A program made the translations under genes and the position numbers. 64,000 nucleotides of DNA from Bin87 sp965262485 (GTDB lineage: Bacteria > Chloroflexota > Dehalococcoidia > Lucifugimonadales > UBA3495): contig OZ253540.1 in NCBI GenBank assembly GCA_965262485.1, positions 62,001-126,000 on the forward strand, read 5' to 3'. Positions 34,845 to 43,059 of the stretch are shown one piece after another. Each line of letters starts with the position of its first letter. Positions within the stretch are counted from its first letter, which is position 1. The notes beneath the pieces are model-generated. The model worked only from the letters and a program-made list of their open reading frames with translations, was not told the origin of the DNA and made no database searches.

Positions 34845-35479
34845 TGGCAATGTCTAATGTGAAAGACCTTATCGTTCTCACGGCAGACCCGCAGATGCAA
34901 CGCACTGTCGAAACGCTGCTGGGCAATCGGCAGCGGGCTTTGGGCATACCAAGCATTTCCTTTGACGTGCAAAGGCATCCGCATCGCGACTCGGGATGCC
35001 GTACCGCATCAGAAGGCATTTTGAAGCCGTTGCGAAATGAGTACCGGAAGGCAATGACAGTTTTTGACTTTGACGGCTCTGGCGCTCGCAATGCTACGGC
35101 GTCAGAACTGGAGATGGAACTGGAGCGGCAGTACGAACTCGCCGGCTGGGAAAAGGGACAGGTTGCATTTATTGTGATTGAGCCGGAGCTGGAAGCCTGG
35201 CTGTTCGGAACGTCATACTCACATTTGCAGAGGGCCGTGAACTGGTCTCAGTCTGAGTCAATCAATGAATGGTTGGCAGCGCAGGGGTATATGGTTGCCG
35301 GCAATGCTAAACCATCAAACCCGAAAGGCGCCATTGAAGCAATTCTGAAACTGGAAAAGATGCCGCTATCGTCGGACTTATTTGCGGAGTTGGCTCGCAG
35401 GGTTAGTTTGAATCGATGCCAGGACCGTGCCTTCCAGAAACTCTGCAACACGCTGCGTCGTTGGTTTCCCGACCAATAA
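34844..35479 (+). CDS. RloB/DUF4276-like partner of AAA ATPase
   Basis: The 211-residue protein (ATG 34844, or ATG 34850) shows AMTVFDFDGSGARN (about 66-79), resembling the D-x-D of TOPRIM-like domains, and VIEPELEAWLFGTSYSHLQR (about 108-127), resembling the P-x-x-E-x-W signature of DUF4276 and RloB. The expected N-terminal Glu is not seen; the strand reads LIVLTADPQMQRTVETLLG. The C-terminal part holds NPKGAIEAILK. These families are suspected nucleases acting with the ATPase. Assignment rests on motif likeness, not on a database match. Confidence 0.6.
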   Translation: MAMSNVKDLIVLTADPQMQRTVETLLGNRQRALGIPSISFDVQRHPHRDSGCRTASEGILKPLRNEYRKAMTVFDFDGSGARNATASELEMELERQYELAGWEKGQVAFIVIEPELEAWLFGTSYSHLQRAVNWSQSESINEWLAAQGYMVAGNAKPSNPKGAIEAILKLEKMPLSSDLFAELARRVSLNRCQDRAFQKLCNTLRRWFPDQ

Positions 35480-35514
35480 AAACAAGTAGCCGACGCCACG
35501 AAGACGCCGGCTAC
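35476..35514 (-). terminator. Intrinsic terminator of the CoA-transferase operon
   Basis: On the minus strand GTAGCCGGCGTC and GGCGTCGGCTAC form an imperfect stem, followed by TTGTTTTTATT. It lies between the convergent RloB-like and CoA-transferase B genes. Confidence 0.6.
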
Positions 35515-35545
35515 TCTGCTGTCGTCGTTCTGTGGAAGCGCGCGG

Positions 35546-36235
35546 CTACTCCGCCCGCACCCGGATCTCTTTCAGGTCGTCGGCGACGATCAGCCTGGCT
35601 TCGGTGTGCTCCTGAATGTCCTCGGGCGACCAGCCGGGGGCATGTTCCTTCAGGACGAATCCGTCCGGCGTTACTTCAAACAAACCCAGGTCGGTGGCCA
35701 GCAGCGTGACGGCGCCGGGGGCGGTGATCGGCAGCGCGCATTGCTTCAACACCCGGGGAGCGCCGTTGCGCTGATTGTGCTCCATGGCGATGAACACGCG
35801 CTTGGCGCACGCCGCCAGATCCATCGCGCCGCCGATTCCTCCACCCTTGCGGACGGGTATGCGCCAGTTGGCAAAGTCGCCGTTCTCCGAAACCTCATAG
35901 GCTCCCATCACGGTTACGTCCACCATACCCTTGCGGATGAGGCCGAACGAGTCGGCATGGTGCACGATGGCCATGCCCGGCAGGGCAACCACGTTCTGAC
36001 CGCCCGCGTTCACCAGATGCTTGTCCTCTTCACCCGGCGCCGCCAGGGGTCCGAATCCGATTACGCCGTTCTCGGAGTGAAAGATGATCTCTTTGTCGGG
36101 CTCACATTCCAGGTAGTTGGAGCACAGCGTTGGCATTCCCACGCCCAGATTGACGATCCAGCCGTCTTGAAACTCCATTGCCAGGCGATCGCACATCGTC
36201 TGCCGGGACAGGCGGGGTTTGTCTTCCGTAGTCAT
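35546..36235 (-). CDS. 3-oxoacid CoA-transferase-type subunit B
   Basis: This 229-residue protein has VNLGVGMPTLCSNYL (about 28-42) and FHSENGVIGFGP (about 52-63), where the Glu of SENG is the residue that forms the CoA thioester in family I CoA-transferases. PVRKGGGIGGAMDLAACAKR is the second conserved block. It pairs with subunit A encoded 108 bp upstream. Together they would move CoA between carboxylic acids such as succinate and a 3-oxoacid; the acceptor cannot be read. A terminator hairpin follows. Confidence 0.88.
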   Translation of the reverse strand: MTTEDKPRLSRQTMCDRLAMEFQDGWIVNLGVGMPTLCSNYLECEPDKEIIFHSENGVIGFGPLAAPGEEDKHLVNAGGQNVVALPGMAIVHHADSFGLIRKGMVDVTVMGAYEVSENGDFANWRIPVRKGGGIGGAMDLAACAKRVFIAMEHNQRNGAPRVLKQCALPITAPGAVTLLATDLGLFEVTPDGFVLKEHAPGWSPEDIQEHTEARLIVADDLKEIRVRAE

Positions 36236-36343
36236 AGCTATACTCCTTTGCTTTCCTTTATGAGAGGAAACTTGTCCCCAGTCCCTCGATGGGAGAGGGT
36301 TAGGGTGAAATTCTCGCCGTGGCAGCGTGAGGGCAAACCCCTG

Positions 36344-37042
36344 CTAATCCCAGTCGCCGTCCGGCGGTATTTTGATCAGACGGTCAACGTAAACGCCGGG
36401 TACGTGGACGCAGTCGGGGTCGATGTCGCCCGGCTCCACGATGCTGTCTTCTACCTCCACCACGGTGATGTCCGCGGCCATGGCCATCACGGGGTTGAAG
36501 TTGCGTTGTGTCAGCCGGAACTGCAAGTTGCCAAAGGTGTCGGCGCGCCAGGCCCGGATCAGCGCGAAATCGGCTGGCAGTGGGTATTCCAGCACGTAGG
36601 TGCGGCCGTTGATCTCGCGATGTTCCTTGCCTTCGGCCAGCTCCGTGCCCACGCTGGCGGGAGTATAGAACGCCCCGATTCCGGCGCCGGCGGCGCGCAT
36701 CCGTTCCGCCAGGGTGCCCTGCGGCACCAGTTCCGCGTCCAGGACACCGTCGTTGTACATTTGCACAAAGGGCGTGATCTGAGACGGGTGCGTGGGCGCA
36801 GTGAAGGCACAGATCATCTTCTTGACCTGACCGGCTTCGATCAGCGTACCCACGTCCACCCGTTCGTCCAGGCTGCCGGCGTTGTTGGATATGCCGGTCA
36901 GATTCTTTACTCCCAGCCGGTGTACGGCGGCGAGCAGGTTGCGCGCCAGCCCCACGTTGCCGAAGCCGGGCGACATGAACGTCATACCGTCCTTCATGTC
37001 GGCCACCGCAGAGTCAAAGTCGGGATAAACCTTGTTCTTCAT
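36344..37042 (-). CDS. 3-oxoacid CoA-transferase-type subunit A
   Basis: The start MKNKVYPDFDSAVADMKDGM gives 232 residues, full length for subunit A; the longer open frame upstream crosses unrelated sequence. MSPGFGNVGLARNLLAAVHR (about 23-42) is the glycine-rich CoA-binding segment, and ISNNAGSLDERVDVGTLIEA and FTAPTHPSQITPFVQMYNDG follow, with DFALIRAWRADTFGNLQFRL near the end. The family usually has GGFG-like residues; the reading here is PGFG. It is the first gene of a two-gene operon. Confidence 0.85.
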   Translation of the reverse strand: MKNKVYPDFDSAVADMKDGMTFMSPGFGNVGLARNLLAAVHRLGVKNLTGISNNAGSLDERVDVGTLIEAGQVKKMICAFTAPTHPSQITPFVQMYNDGVLDAELVPQGTLAERMRAAGAGIGAFYTPASVGTELAEGKEHREINGRTYVLEYPLPADFALIRAWRADTFGNLQFRLTQRNFNPVMAMAADITVVEVEDSIVEPGDIDPDCVHVPGVYVDRLIKIPPDGDWD

Positions 37043-37091
37043 CGGGATTGGCTCCCTGTTGAGTTTGGCCGGCGTTGGGCCAGCGCCGGCC

Positions 37092-37097
37092 ATTATA
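37092..37097 (-). promoter_or_regulatory. Putative -10 box for CoA-transferase operon
   Basis: On the minus strand TATAAT lies 49 bp before the start of subunit A. Confidence 0.4.
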
Positions 37098-37137
37098 CTA
37101 GCAACGGGGATACTGGCAATCTGCCACCGGCGGTCGG

Positions 37138-37317
37138 CTAGGGTTCGGTGTCGTACACTATCTTGCCGTCCCGATAGGTAACCACCGAGCCGGTTAGGGC
37201 TATAGCTCGCTGCCGAGCCTTCTTGGCGGCGCGCTTCATGGCTTCCAGGGCCGCAAGGGCAGCCTTGCTGGGCTCTTGTAGAGATGTATCTTCGGCGTGT
37301 TTTGCTTTGGTATTCAT
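37138..37317 (-). CDS. Small partner of zeta-like kinase
   Basis: The 59-residue frame starts at an ATG sharing its A with the TGA stop of the kinase gene, a coupling typical of toxin-antitoxin pairs. ALAALEAMKRAAKKARQRAI (about 20-39) is a strongly basic amphipathic helix and TGSVVTYRDGKIVYDTEP a short beta hairpin. I know this type of small protein only as an unnamed neighbour of zeta-like ATPases. A role as antitoxin is inference. Confidence 0.6.
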   Translation of the reverse strand: MNTKAKHAEDTSLQEPSKAALAALEAMKRAAKKARQRAIALTGSVVTYRDGKIVYDTEP

Positions 37318-37838
37318 CAATTTGATCCTTCGGAAACCAACACCGGTACGTTTCCTGTGCAGTCGTAAATCGCCCAAAAATCAACCAAATGACGGTACAT
37401 TTTCTCGAAGTTCTGCATCCCCGCCTGGAATCGCCGGCGAATGTCGACTTCCGGAACATTGTGCCCGCCTTCGGCTACCCTTTGTCTAACCCTGCTTATT
37501 GCAACATCCGCATCCGGCAACCGCAGATAGTACAATTCTACCCGGTAGCCCTGTTCCTGCCAACGGGGGATCATGCGGGCGTAGCCGCGTCCGCTGAGGG
37601 TGGTCTCGAAGGCGAAGCTGCGGCCCCGACTGACGTAATCGTCGATCATGTTCAGCATCATGCGACCAGCCGCCATCGCTTCCTGCTCCGGCTGTAGTGG
37701 ATTCAGCCCCGCCGCTATCAGGTCGGCATTGACGAAAGTCGGGCAATTCGCTTCGTTGAGCAAAAACTCCCTGGCGAAGGTGGTTTTGCCGGCCCCGTTC
37801 GGGCCGGCGATGATCAGAATGGTCTTGTCTGGAGTCAT
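37317..37838 (-). CDS. Zeta-toxin-like P-loop kinase
   Basis: This 173-residue protein has Walker A IIAGPNGAGKTTFAREFL (about 8-25), then FVNADLIAAGLNPL (about 36-49), which matches the NAD-like substrate loop of zeta toxins, and SFAFETTLSGRGYARMIPRW (about 74-93) with the catalytic-region residues. RVRQRVAEGGHNVPEVDIRR is the lid. Zeta toxins phosphorylate UDP-N-acetylglucosamine, but many chromosomal homologues are of unknown target. Its ATG overlaps the TAA of the PEP-mutase family gene, and its stop overlaps the 59-residue partner: three coupled genes. Confidence 0.8.
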   Translation of the reverse strand: MTPDKTILIIAGPNGAGKTTFAREFLLNEANCPTFVNADLIAAGLNPLQPEQEAMAAGRMMLNMIDDYVSRGRSFAFETTLSGRGYARMIPRWQEQGYRVELYYLRLPDADVAISRVRQRVAEGGHNVPEVDIRRRFQAGMQNFEKMYRHLVDFWAIYDCTGNVPVLVSEGSN

Positions 37839-38725
37839 TAGTGCCCGACGCGATCCTGGAAATCCCGTTCCGTGGTGGCCGCTTCCACCGCCTGGTACTC
37901 AGGCAGGCTGATCAGCGCCTCGACCTCGGCGCGGCGGGCGGCGACATCGGCGGCTCCGATACCGATGTGCCCGGTGTCGCGCAGGCTGGTGTACACCCGT
38001 TTCAACCCTTCCAGCGCGGCAATGGCCGGCGTGGTGGCGTAGATGATCACCTTGTAGCCCAGCTCCTCGTATTCCTCCACCGTGATGTCGTCGGTGCCCG
38101 CTATGACCAGCAACGGCACGTCAGGACAGCCGGCGCGGAAGGTGGCCAGGTCTTCCCGCTGCCGCACTCCGCGAGGCATCACCACGTCCACCCCCAGGTC
38201 CCGCAGGGCGTTGCCCCGCCGGATGGCTTCCTCCATGTCGCCTTCGACGGCAGTGAACGCGTCGGTGCGGCCGATGATGAGGAAATTGGGGTCGGTCCGC
38301 GCTTCCAGCGCGTAACGCATCTTTTCCAGGAAATCGTCCATCGGTATGACGTGCTCCAGGCCGGCGTGATATGACGCCCGTTTGGGAAACACCTGGTCCT
38401 CGATGTGGATGCCGCAGATGCCCGACCGTTCGAAGGTGCGCACCGTGTGCATGGTGTGAACCGGATCCCCGTAGCCGGCGCCAGCGTCGCAGATTACCGG
38501 CAGGTTCACCGATTTGACCACCTTTTCGGCAACGTTCACCTGCTCGGTCAGGGTCATGAGAGGTTCGGTTACGGCCAAGTGCGCCCCGCTCATGTATCCG
38601 CCCACGTAAACGGTGTCGAAACCCAACGATTGCACCAGCCGCGCCGACATGGGGTCGTAAGCGCCGGGCGCCAGGATGGTTTCACCCGCAGCCAATCGGG
38701 ATTTTAGATTCGCTTGTAAAGTCAT
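37838..38725 (-). CDS. Isocitrate lyase/PEP mutase family protein
   Basis: GGAGG precedes ATG 38725; the product is 295 residues. ETILAPGAYDPMSARLVQSL (about 14-33), TVYVGGYMSGAHL, PVICDAGAGYGDP (about 78-90, metal-binding Asp), GIHIEDQVFPKRASYHAGLE (about 106-125, Glu-Asp pair) and FLIIGRTDAFTAVEG match the ICL/PEPM barrel. In true methylisocitrate lyases the active loop has KKCGH; here it is FPKRASYHAG, so lyase activity on methylisocitrate is doubtful and another C-C or C-P reaction is likely. Translation continues into a zeta-like kinase. Confidence 0.85.
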   Translation of the reverse strand: MTLQANLKSRLAAGETILAPGAYDPMSARLVQSLGFDTVYVGGYMSGAHLAVTEPLMTLTEQVNVAEKVVKSVNLPVICDAGAGYGDPVHTMHTVRTFERSGICGIHIEDQVFPKRASYHAGLEHVIPMDDFLEKMRYALEARTDPNFLIIGRTDAFTAVEGDMEEAIRRGNALRDLGVDVVMPRGVRQREDLATFRAGCPDVPLLVIAGTDDITVEEYEELGYKVIIYATTPAIAALEGLKRVYTSLRDTGHIGIGAADVAARRAEVEALISLPEYQAVEAATTERDFQDRVGH

Positions 38726-38776
38726 GGAATTACCTCCGTTTTGCAAAGTTCAATCGCAGATTTTACGAGACAAGGC

Positions 38777-39271
38777 TTATGGTCGGGTACGCCAGTCAGT
38801 GCGAAAATCCAGCTCGCGTATGAGCCTGAACGTGTTGTAGCATATTACGCCGAATTGTTCGCACACATCCGGAACCTTGCGATTGGCGCGCGTCGCGCTG
38901 GGCCTGGAATTCTCGGTCGAGATCACTCGGCGATGCTCCGGGGCAGCTAGAGCGTATGCAATCAGGAACGGGTCTTCGTTCAGCTGCTCGATGTCAACAT
39001 CAGTCAAGTCCGGCGCGTAGCCTTCGGCTATTACCCGGATAATCAAATCTTCGTCCACCGTCTCTGTCAGTAACAGAGCGTCCCGGTTGTCTTTCAACCA
39101 TTGCGACAGTGTGTCATCAGCTTGAGTAACTTTATCGTAGACTTCCCTCGGGACTTTTACCAAGCCCCGTTCCCCCATGGCCACCAGCCACTCCCAAAAT
39201 TCGTTGACCCGTTCAATTGGGTAATAATCCCGGTTCGCGTCAATCAGCACGTTGGCGTCGAGGAGGTTCAT
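38777..39271 (-). CDS. PIN-like DUF4411 protein
   Basis: The 164-residue protein opens NLLDANVLIDANRDYYPIER, with the first conserved Asp of PIN domains in LLDANVLI. VPREVYDKV and LTDVDIEQLNEDPFLIAYAL (with further acidic residues) and VISTENSR follow in the order expected for DUF4411 PIN-like nucleases. The start codon lies 17 bp after the stop of the XRE-ImmA/IrrE gene. This pairing is a recognised toxin-antitoxin-like arrangement, with the PIN protein as a likely RNase. Catalytic acids appear intact. Confidence 0.8.
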   Translation of the reverse strand: MNLLDANVLIDANRDYYPIERVNEFWEWLVAMGERGLVKVPREVYDKVTQADDTLSQWLKDNRDALLLTETVDEDLIIRVIAEGYAPDLTDVDIEQLNEDPFLIAYALAAPEHRRVISTENSRPSATRANRKVPDVCEQFGVICYNTFRLIRELDFRTDWRTRP

Positions 39272-39288
39272 CGCAATAGGTCTTCCCT

Positions 39289-40482
39289 CTATGGCCGTCG
39301 GCCGACGTCAAATAGTGAACCAACCTGCCCCGGCTTGACTCCCAGCACTCTGGCCGCTTTGGATGTCGTCAGTTCCCCGGAACTCATCGCTCCTTGTACT
39401 AAGTCTATAATTCGATTGCCCAGTCGGTGGCGACGCACCGTGTAAAAGCTCGCTGCCCCTTCCCGCTTTCTTGCCTGCTCCCGGTTGCGTTCTCGTTCTG
39501 TACGCCATTGCTGGCGAAAGGAGGTACTAATCCGTCCAAAAACGTCCCGGCTGATACGGTCCGACCGATAGGTCTTGTAAGCAACCATAGTACGGCTCAG
39601 ATTGCTCACGCTGGCAAACTGACTGATTCTTTCCGATACCGCCTCTATATCGCTACTGTCATCAAGAACCAGTTTGTCCAACTCTCTCACCGGCAGCAGA
39701 AATTCTCCGGCAACATCATCACAAAAACGCTCAACTTCATTATCCCCCCGAGCGCTGCTGACGCCGGTTTGACCTAGCAGCAAATGCACCGTCTCATGCA
39801 GCAGCGTGAATGACCAGGCTGCCCGGGCATCTTGGTCATTAATCACCACGAAAGGCGCTAATCTGTCCGCTATGGAGAAACCTCGGAAAACGTTGATGTC
39901 GATCGCAGTCAGATAGTTGCCCACGTCACCCTTAATCAGCACAAATATCCCCGCTCTTTCCGCACTCCCGCGCAACAGATTAAACGCTGCAGCGGCGCCG
40001 GATTGCGCGCGGTATGCCGTCAAATCAACGTCCAGCAGCCTTCGCAACGCCGCCAGAACCACCGCCGGCCCTTCTTCCATACGGCGGGAGCCGATAAACT
40101 CCAGCGGCTCCGCGTCATCTCCTTCCTCCAAAATGGCGCGCACCATGCTCTGGCGCGCCCTGATGTCCCGTACCAGTGTGTCCAGCAGAGCGTCGTCCGC
40201 GGCGGAATGCTCGGCAGGCAAGGTGCGAAAGTCCGCGCCCCTATCGCCTTTCTCCGGTGGTCGGGACAGGTAGAAGGTGAGCAGCGGCCGGCGATATTGT
40301 TGCGCCATCTTGACCAGCTGCGGCCGGGTCGGTTCAGTCTCGCCATCTTCGAGAGCGGCCAGCTTGCCTACAGCCGATGCTCGCCTGGTAGCGCGGAAAC
40401 CGAGCTTCCTGGCCGCTTCCTCATTACTCAGCCCAGCCGTTTCCCGCGCCCATACCAGTATTTCCGGGTTCACCTTAGGCAT
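39289..40482 (-). CDS. XRE-family HTH plus ImmA/IrrE metallopeptidase
   Basis: MPKVNPEILVWARETAGLSN is the chosen start (397 residues). An N-terminal helix-turn-helix covers about residues 8-65 (GLSNEEAARKLGF). The ImmA/IrrE domain has FTLLHETVHLLLGQTG (HExxH near 229-233), then VERFCDDVAGEFLLPV, completing the zinc site. Such proteins repress their own operon and are inactivated or cleave partners on stress. A TATAAT lies 39 bp upstream. It forms an operon with the PIN-like gene. Confidence 0.85.
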   Translation of the reverse strand: MPKVNPEILVWARETAGLSNEEAARKLGFRATRRASAVGKLAALEDGETEPTRPQLVKMAQQYRRPLLTFYLSRPPEKGDRGADFRTLPAEHSAADDALLDTLVRDIRARQSMVRAILEEGDDAEPLEFIGSRRMEEGPAVVLAALRRLLDVDLTAYRAQSGAAAAFNLLRGSAERAGIFVLIKGDVGNYLTAIDINVFRGFSIADRLAPFVVINDQDARAAWSFTLLHETVHLLLGQTGVSSARGDNEVERFCDDVAGEFLLPVRELDKLVLDDSSDIEAVSERISQFASVSNLSRTMVAYKTYRSDRISRDVFGRISTSFRQQWRTERERNREQARKREGAASFYTVRRHRLGNRIIDLVQGAMSSGELTTSKAARVLGVKPGQVGSLFDVGRRP

Positions 40483-40520
40483 CGTTTTATGTCCTGCCGC
40501 GCACACCGCCGGATGCCGGC

Positions 40521-40526
40521 ATTATA
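40521..40526 (-). promoter_or_regulatory. Putative -10 box for XRE/PIN operon
   Basis: TATAAT on the minus strand lies 39 bp before the XRE start, separating this operon from the restriction genes upstream. Confidence 0.45.
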
Positions 40527-40563
40527 AAACCGCTAGACTGAATACACCAGATTGGGCCACGCC

Positions 40564-43047
40564 CTAACCACCCCACACCCGCCCGATGGCAGCGTCAATT
40601 CTGCCCTGCATTCGCGCCACCAAGTCCCGGGCGTGGTCAACGGCGGCCTGCTCCGCCGCTATCTCGGACACTATGGCCTGCTGCGTTTCCAGGGGCGGCA
40701 GAGGTATCGAAATGATTGATACGTCATGCTGATTGATGCTGGGATATGCACCTTTGCCCATCATACGAATCATTTGACCGACTGCCTCGTCGGATGATAC
40801 GGACGCAAGAACATATTCAGGGACAGCAGCGTCAGTGCGAGCGCGTAGTACCGCAAAACCCGTTGAGGCCAAGGCTGACTCTTTAACTTGTCGGAGCAAA
40901 GTAAAGGCTTTTAGATTGGGGCGAACAGTGGAAAGTAGTACATCGCCTTCCCGAATAACCCGACGCGCTCTGGATGGAGCTTCTTCGGAAGGTATCGCTG
41001 TATATCCTAGGAAACGTCCAGTTCCGTTCTCAACGGACGTAATATCAGCGTAGTGAATGTTCTGGTTAGGGAAGACAACCGCCGGGTTAACAGTTTCGGG
41101 GTTAATCTTACAAGCATCCCCCAACCGCACTAGCGGCCACTCCGGGTCAACGGCAATCCGCGGACGCCAGTTATCCACCACCGCCCGCGCCCCGTCAATC
41201 ACCCGCTGGTAGCCCTCAATCTCCGCCACAATCTCCCGCTGCACCTCCAGCGGCGGCAGGGGGATTTGAAAGTTTTCTACGAAGGCCCGAGGTATTCTTT
41301 GTAGGCCACCTGTTCCCGTCATATTGCGAATCGCTGGCACTCTAAATTGAGGTAGTTTCACGAAGTGGTACATAATTTCGGGAAGCAACCGATTGCCACA
41401 CCGCAGAACAATGAACTCGCTAGACCCAAACCCGATTCCATTACTCAGGTTTCGTGCTATGCCGGCTTTTCCGTTCTCGAAACAAGGCGTTACTCTCGCA
41501 AGTAGCACATCGTTATCTGCGAAGTACGTGTAACTCTGACCGATCTCATCCAGCCGTTTTTCCCCGCAAGCGTAAAAGTCCATGCCGTTTTCACTCAAAT
41601 CGGCCATTGGCACAAAGGATACTTGCGTAGTAGGGTCGATATTAGTCAATTCTGTTTTTCGCGGATTTACGGTGCATACGTCTCCAATGCGTACCGTAGG
41701 CCAATTCAATAGTGGATTGCCATTCTCCCGGTATCGTTCCCCGCTGAGGTTGTAGTCCCCGTTCTCCGCAATGCGTTCTTTGGGGCCGATGAGGCCGTGT
41801 TCCGGGGCGAAGTCGTCAATGGGTTCGCCGCCCCGGAGCCGGCGCAGATATTCGCCCAGCTCGGCCTGCACCGCCGGCAAGTCGTTGGCGGCGATGGGGC
41901 GGCGTTGCGCGCCCAGGTCGCGGCCGTCGTTCTGCACCTTGAAAAATGCGATGTTGCTCGCCAGTTTTGCCACTTCTCTGTCCATAATCAGGATGGAGGT
42001 TTTGACGCCGCTGTAGGGCTGGAACACGCCGCCGGGCAGCGAGATGACAGCGACCAGGCAGGTGTCAACCAGTAGCCGGCGCAATTGCTTGTAGGCGTTG
42101 CCACTCTGGAATATGACGCCTTCGGGAACGATAACGCCAGCCCTCCCCCGTTCGTTCAGGTGGCCCATGATGTAGTCCACGAACAGCACTTCGGAGCGCT
42201 TGCTGTTGGTAAAAAACCGCTGGTGCGGCCGTATCCCGCCTTTGGGCGACATAAAAGGCGGGTTGGCCAGGATGACGTCGTAGTGGTCGTTCCAGCGGTC
42301 CTCGTGGGTGAGGGTGTCGTACACGCTCACGTCGGGGTCTTGCCCATGGCTGAGATAGAGGTTTATGCTGGCGAGGCGCGCCATGTCGGGAGAGATGTCG
42401 TAGCCGACGATGCTGCCGGCCAATCGGCTGCGGTCGGCGGCGGTGAGATCGCTGGCCCGGTTGATATGCTGCCAAGCCGATGCCAGAAACCCGGCGGTGC
42501 CGCAGGCCGGGTCAAGGATGGTTTCGTGCTTTTGGGGATTGACGATGCCGACGATGAAGTCGATGATGTGGCGCGGCGTGCGGAACTGGCCGGCGGAAGC
42601 TTGCGCGCCCAGGTACTGGAGCATCGTTTCGTAGGCGTCGCCGATGCTCTCGGTATCGTCGGTGTTGAATCTGTTGATGATGCCAAGAAAGTCGCGCAGT
42701 ACGATGGGGTCGTTGTAGGGCATAAAGGCGTCTTGGTAGATGGTCTGGAACGCCGGCGGGATGTCCTCGCGGCTGCCCAGCATGGTCAGTCCGGCGGTGT
42801 AGAGGCGCTGGATTTCATTGGCGGTTTGCTCAGGGGCCATCAGGCGGTCCCAGTGGGATTCGCGGTGTGCGTCAACGAAATAGGTTGGCTCACCGCCGTC
42901 CTCGATGCTCTCCGTATCGGCAGCGCTGAGGAATTTGTAGATGAGGGCGCGGGTGATCTCATTGCACTGGTCAATGGGCAGCGGAACCTTGCCCACCAGT
43001 TGATCGCGTGCGTCCTGGATGATGTTGCGGGTCGCAATGGTCGGCAT
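40564..43047 (-). CDS. Type I-like restriction-modification HsdM-HsdS fusion
   Basis: The 827-residue protein combines an N6-adenine methylase and a specificity subunit. The methylase has LDPACGTAGFLASAW (about 178-192, SAM site) and DVILANPPFMSPKG (about 257-270, catalytic NPPF). From about 450 come two target-recognition halves, starting WPTVRIGDVCTVNPR and WPLVRLGDACKINPE, each closed by a conserved helix (PLPPLEVQREIVAEIEGYQR and PLPPLETQQAIVSEIAAEQA), so the DNA-binding part is complete. It would methylate a bipartite site. It follows the helicase gene by 12 bp. Confidence 0.88.
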   Translation of the reverse strand: MPTIATRNIIQDARDQLVGKVPLPIDQCNEITRALIYKFLSAADTESIEDGGEPTYFVDAHRESHWDRLMAPEQTANEIQRLYTAGLTMLGSREDIPPAFQTIYQDAFMPYNDPIVLRDFLGIINRFNTDDTESIGDAYETMLQYLGAQASAGQFRTPRHIIDFIVGIVNPQKHETILDPACGTAGFLASAWQHINRASDLTAADRSRLAGSIVGYDISPDMARLASINLYLSHGQDPDVSVYDTLTHEDRWNDHYDVILANPPFMSPKGGIRPHQRFFTNSKRSEVLFVDYIMGHLNERGRAGVIVPEGVIFQSGNAYKQLRRLLVDTCLVAVISLPGGVFQPYSGVKTSILIMDREVAKLASNIAFFKVQNDGRDLGAQRRPIAANDLPAVQAELGEYLRRLRGGEPIDDFAPEHGLIGPKERIAENGDYNLSGERYRENGNPLLNWPTVRIGDVCTVNPRKTELTNIDPTTQVSFVPMADLSENGMDFYACGEKRLDEIGQSYTYFADNDVLLARVTPCFENGKAGIARNLSNGIGFGSSEFIVLRCGNRLLPEIMYHFVKLPQFRVPAIRNMTGTGGLQRIPRAFVENFQIPLPPLEVQREIVAEIEGYQRVIDGARAVVDNWRPRIAVDPEWPLVRLGDACKINPETVNPAVVFPNQNIHYADITSVENGTGRFLGYTAIPSEEAPSRARRVIREGDVLLSTVRPNLKAFTLLRQVKESALASTGFAVLRARTDAAVPEYVLASVSSDEAVGQMIRMMGKGAYPSINQHDVSIISIPLPPLETQQAIVSEIAAEQAAVDHARDLVARMQGRIDAAIGRVWGG

Positions 43048-43059
43048 AAGAAAACGTCC

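Noticed and set aside
35606..37141. A 511-codon frame antisense to both CoA-transferase subunits
   Set aside because: Both subunits are conserved on the minus strand; the antisense frame has no start context or family features.
37138..37377. Longer start at 37377 for the 59-residue protein
   Set aside because: The extra residues overlap the conserved end of the kinase in another frame, while ATG 37317 overlaps its stop codon in the usual coupled manner.
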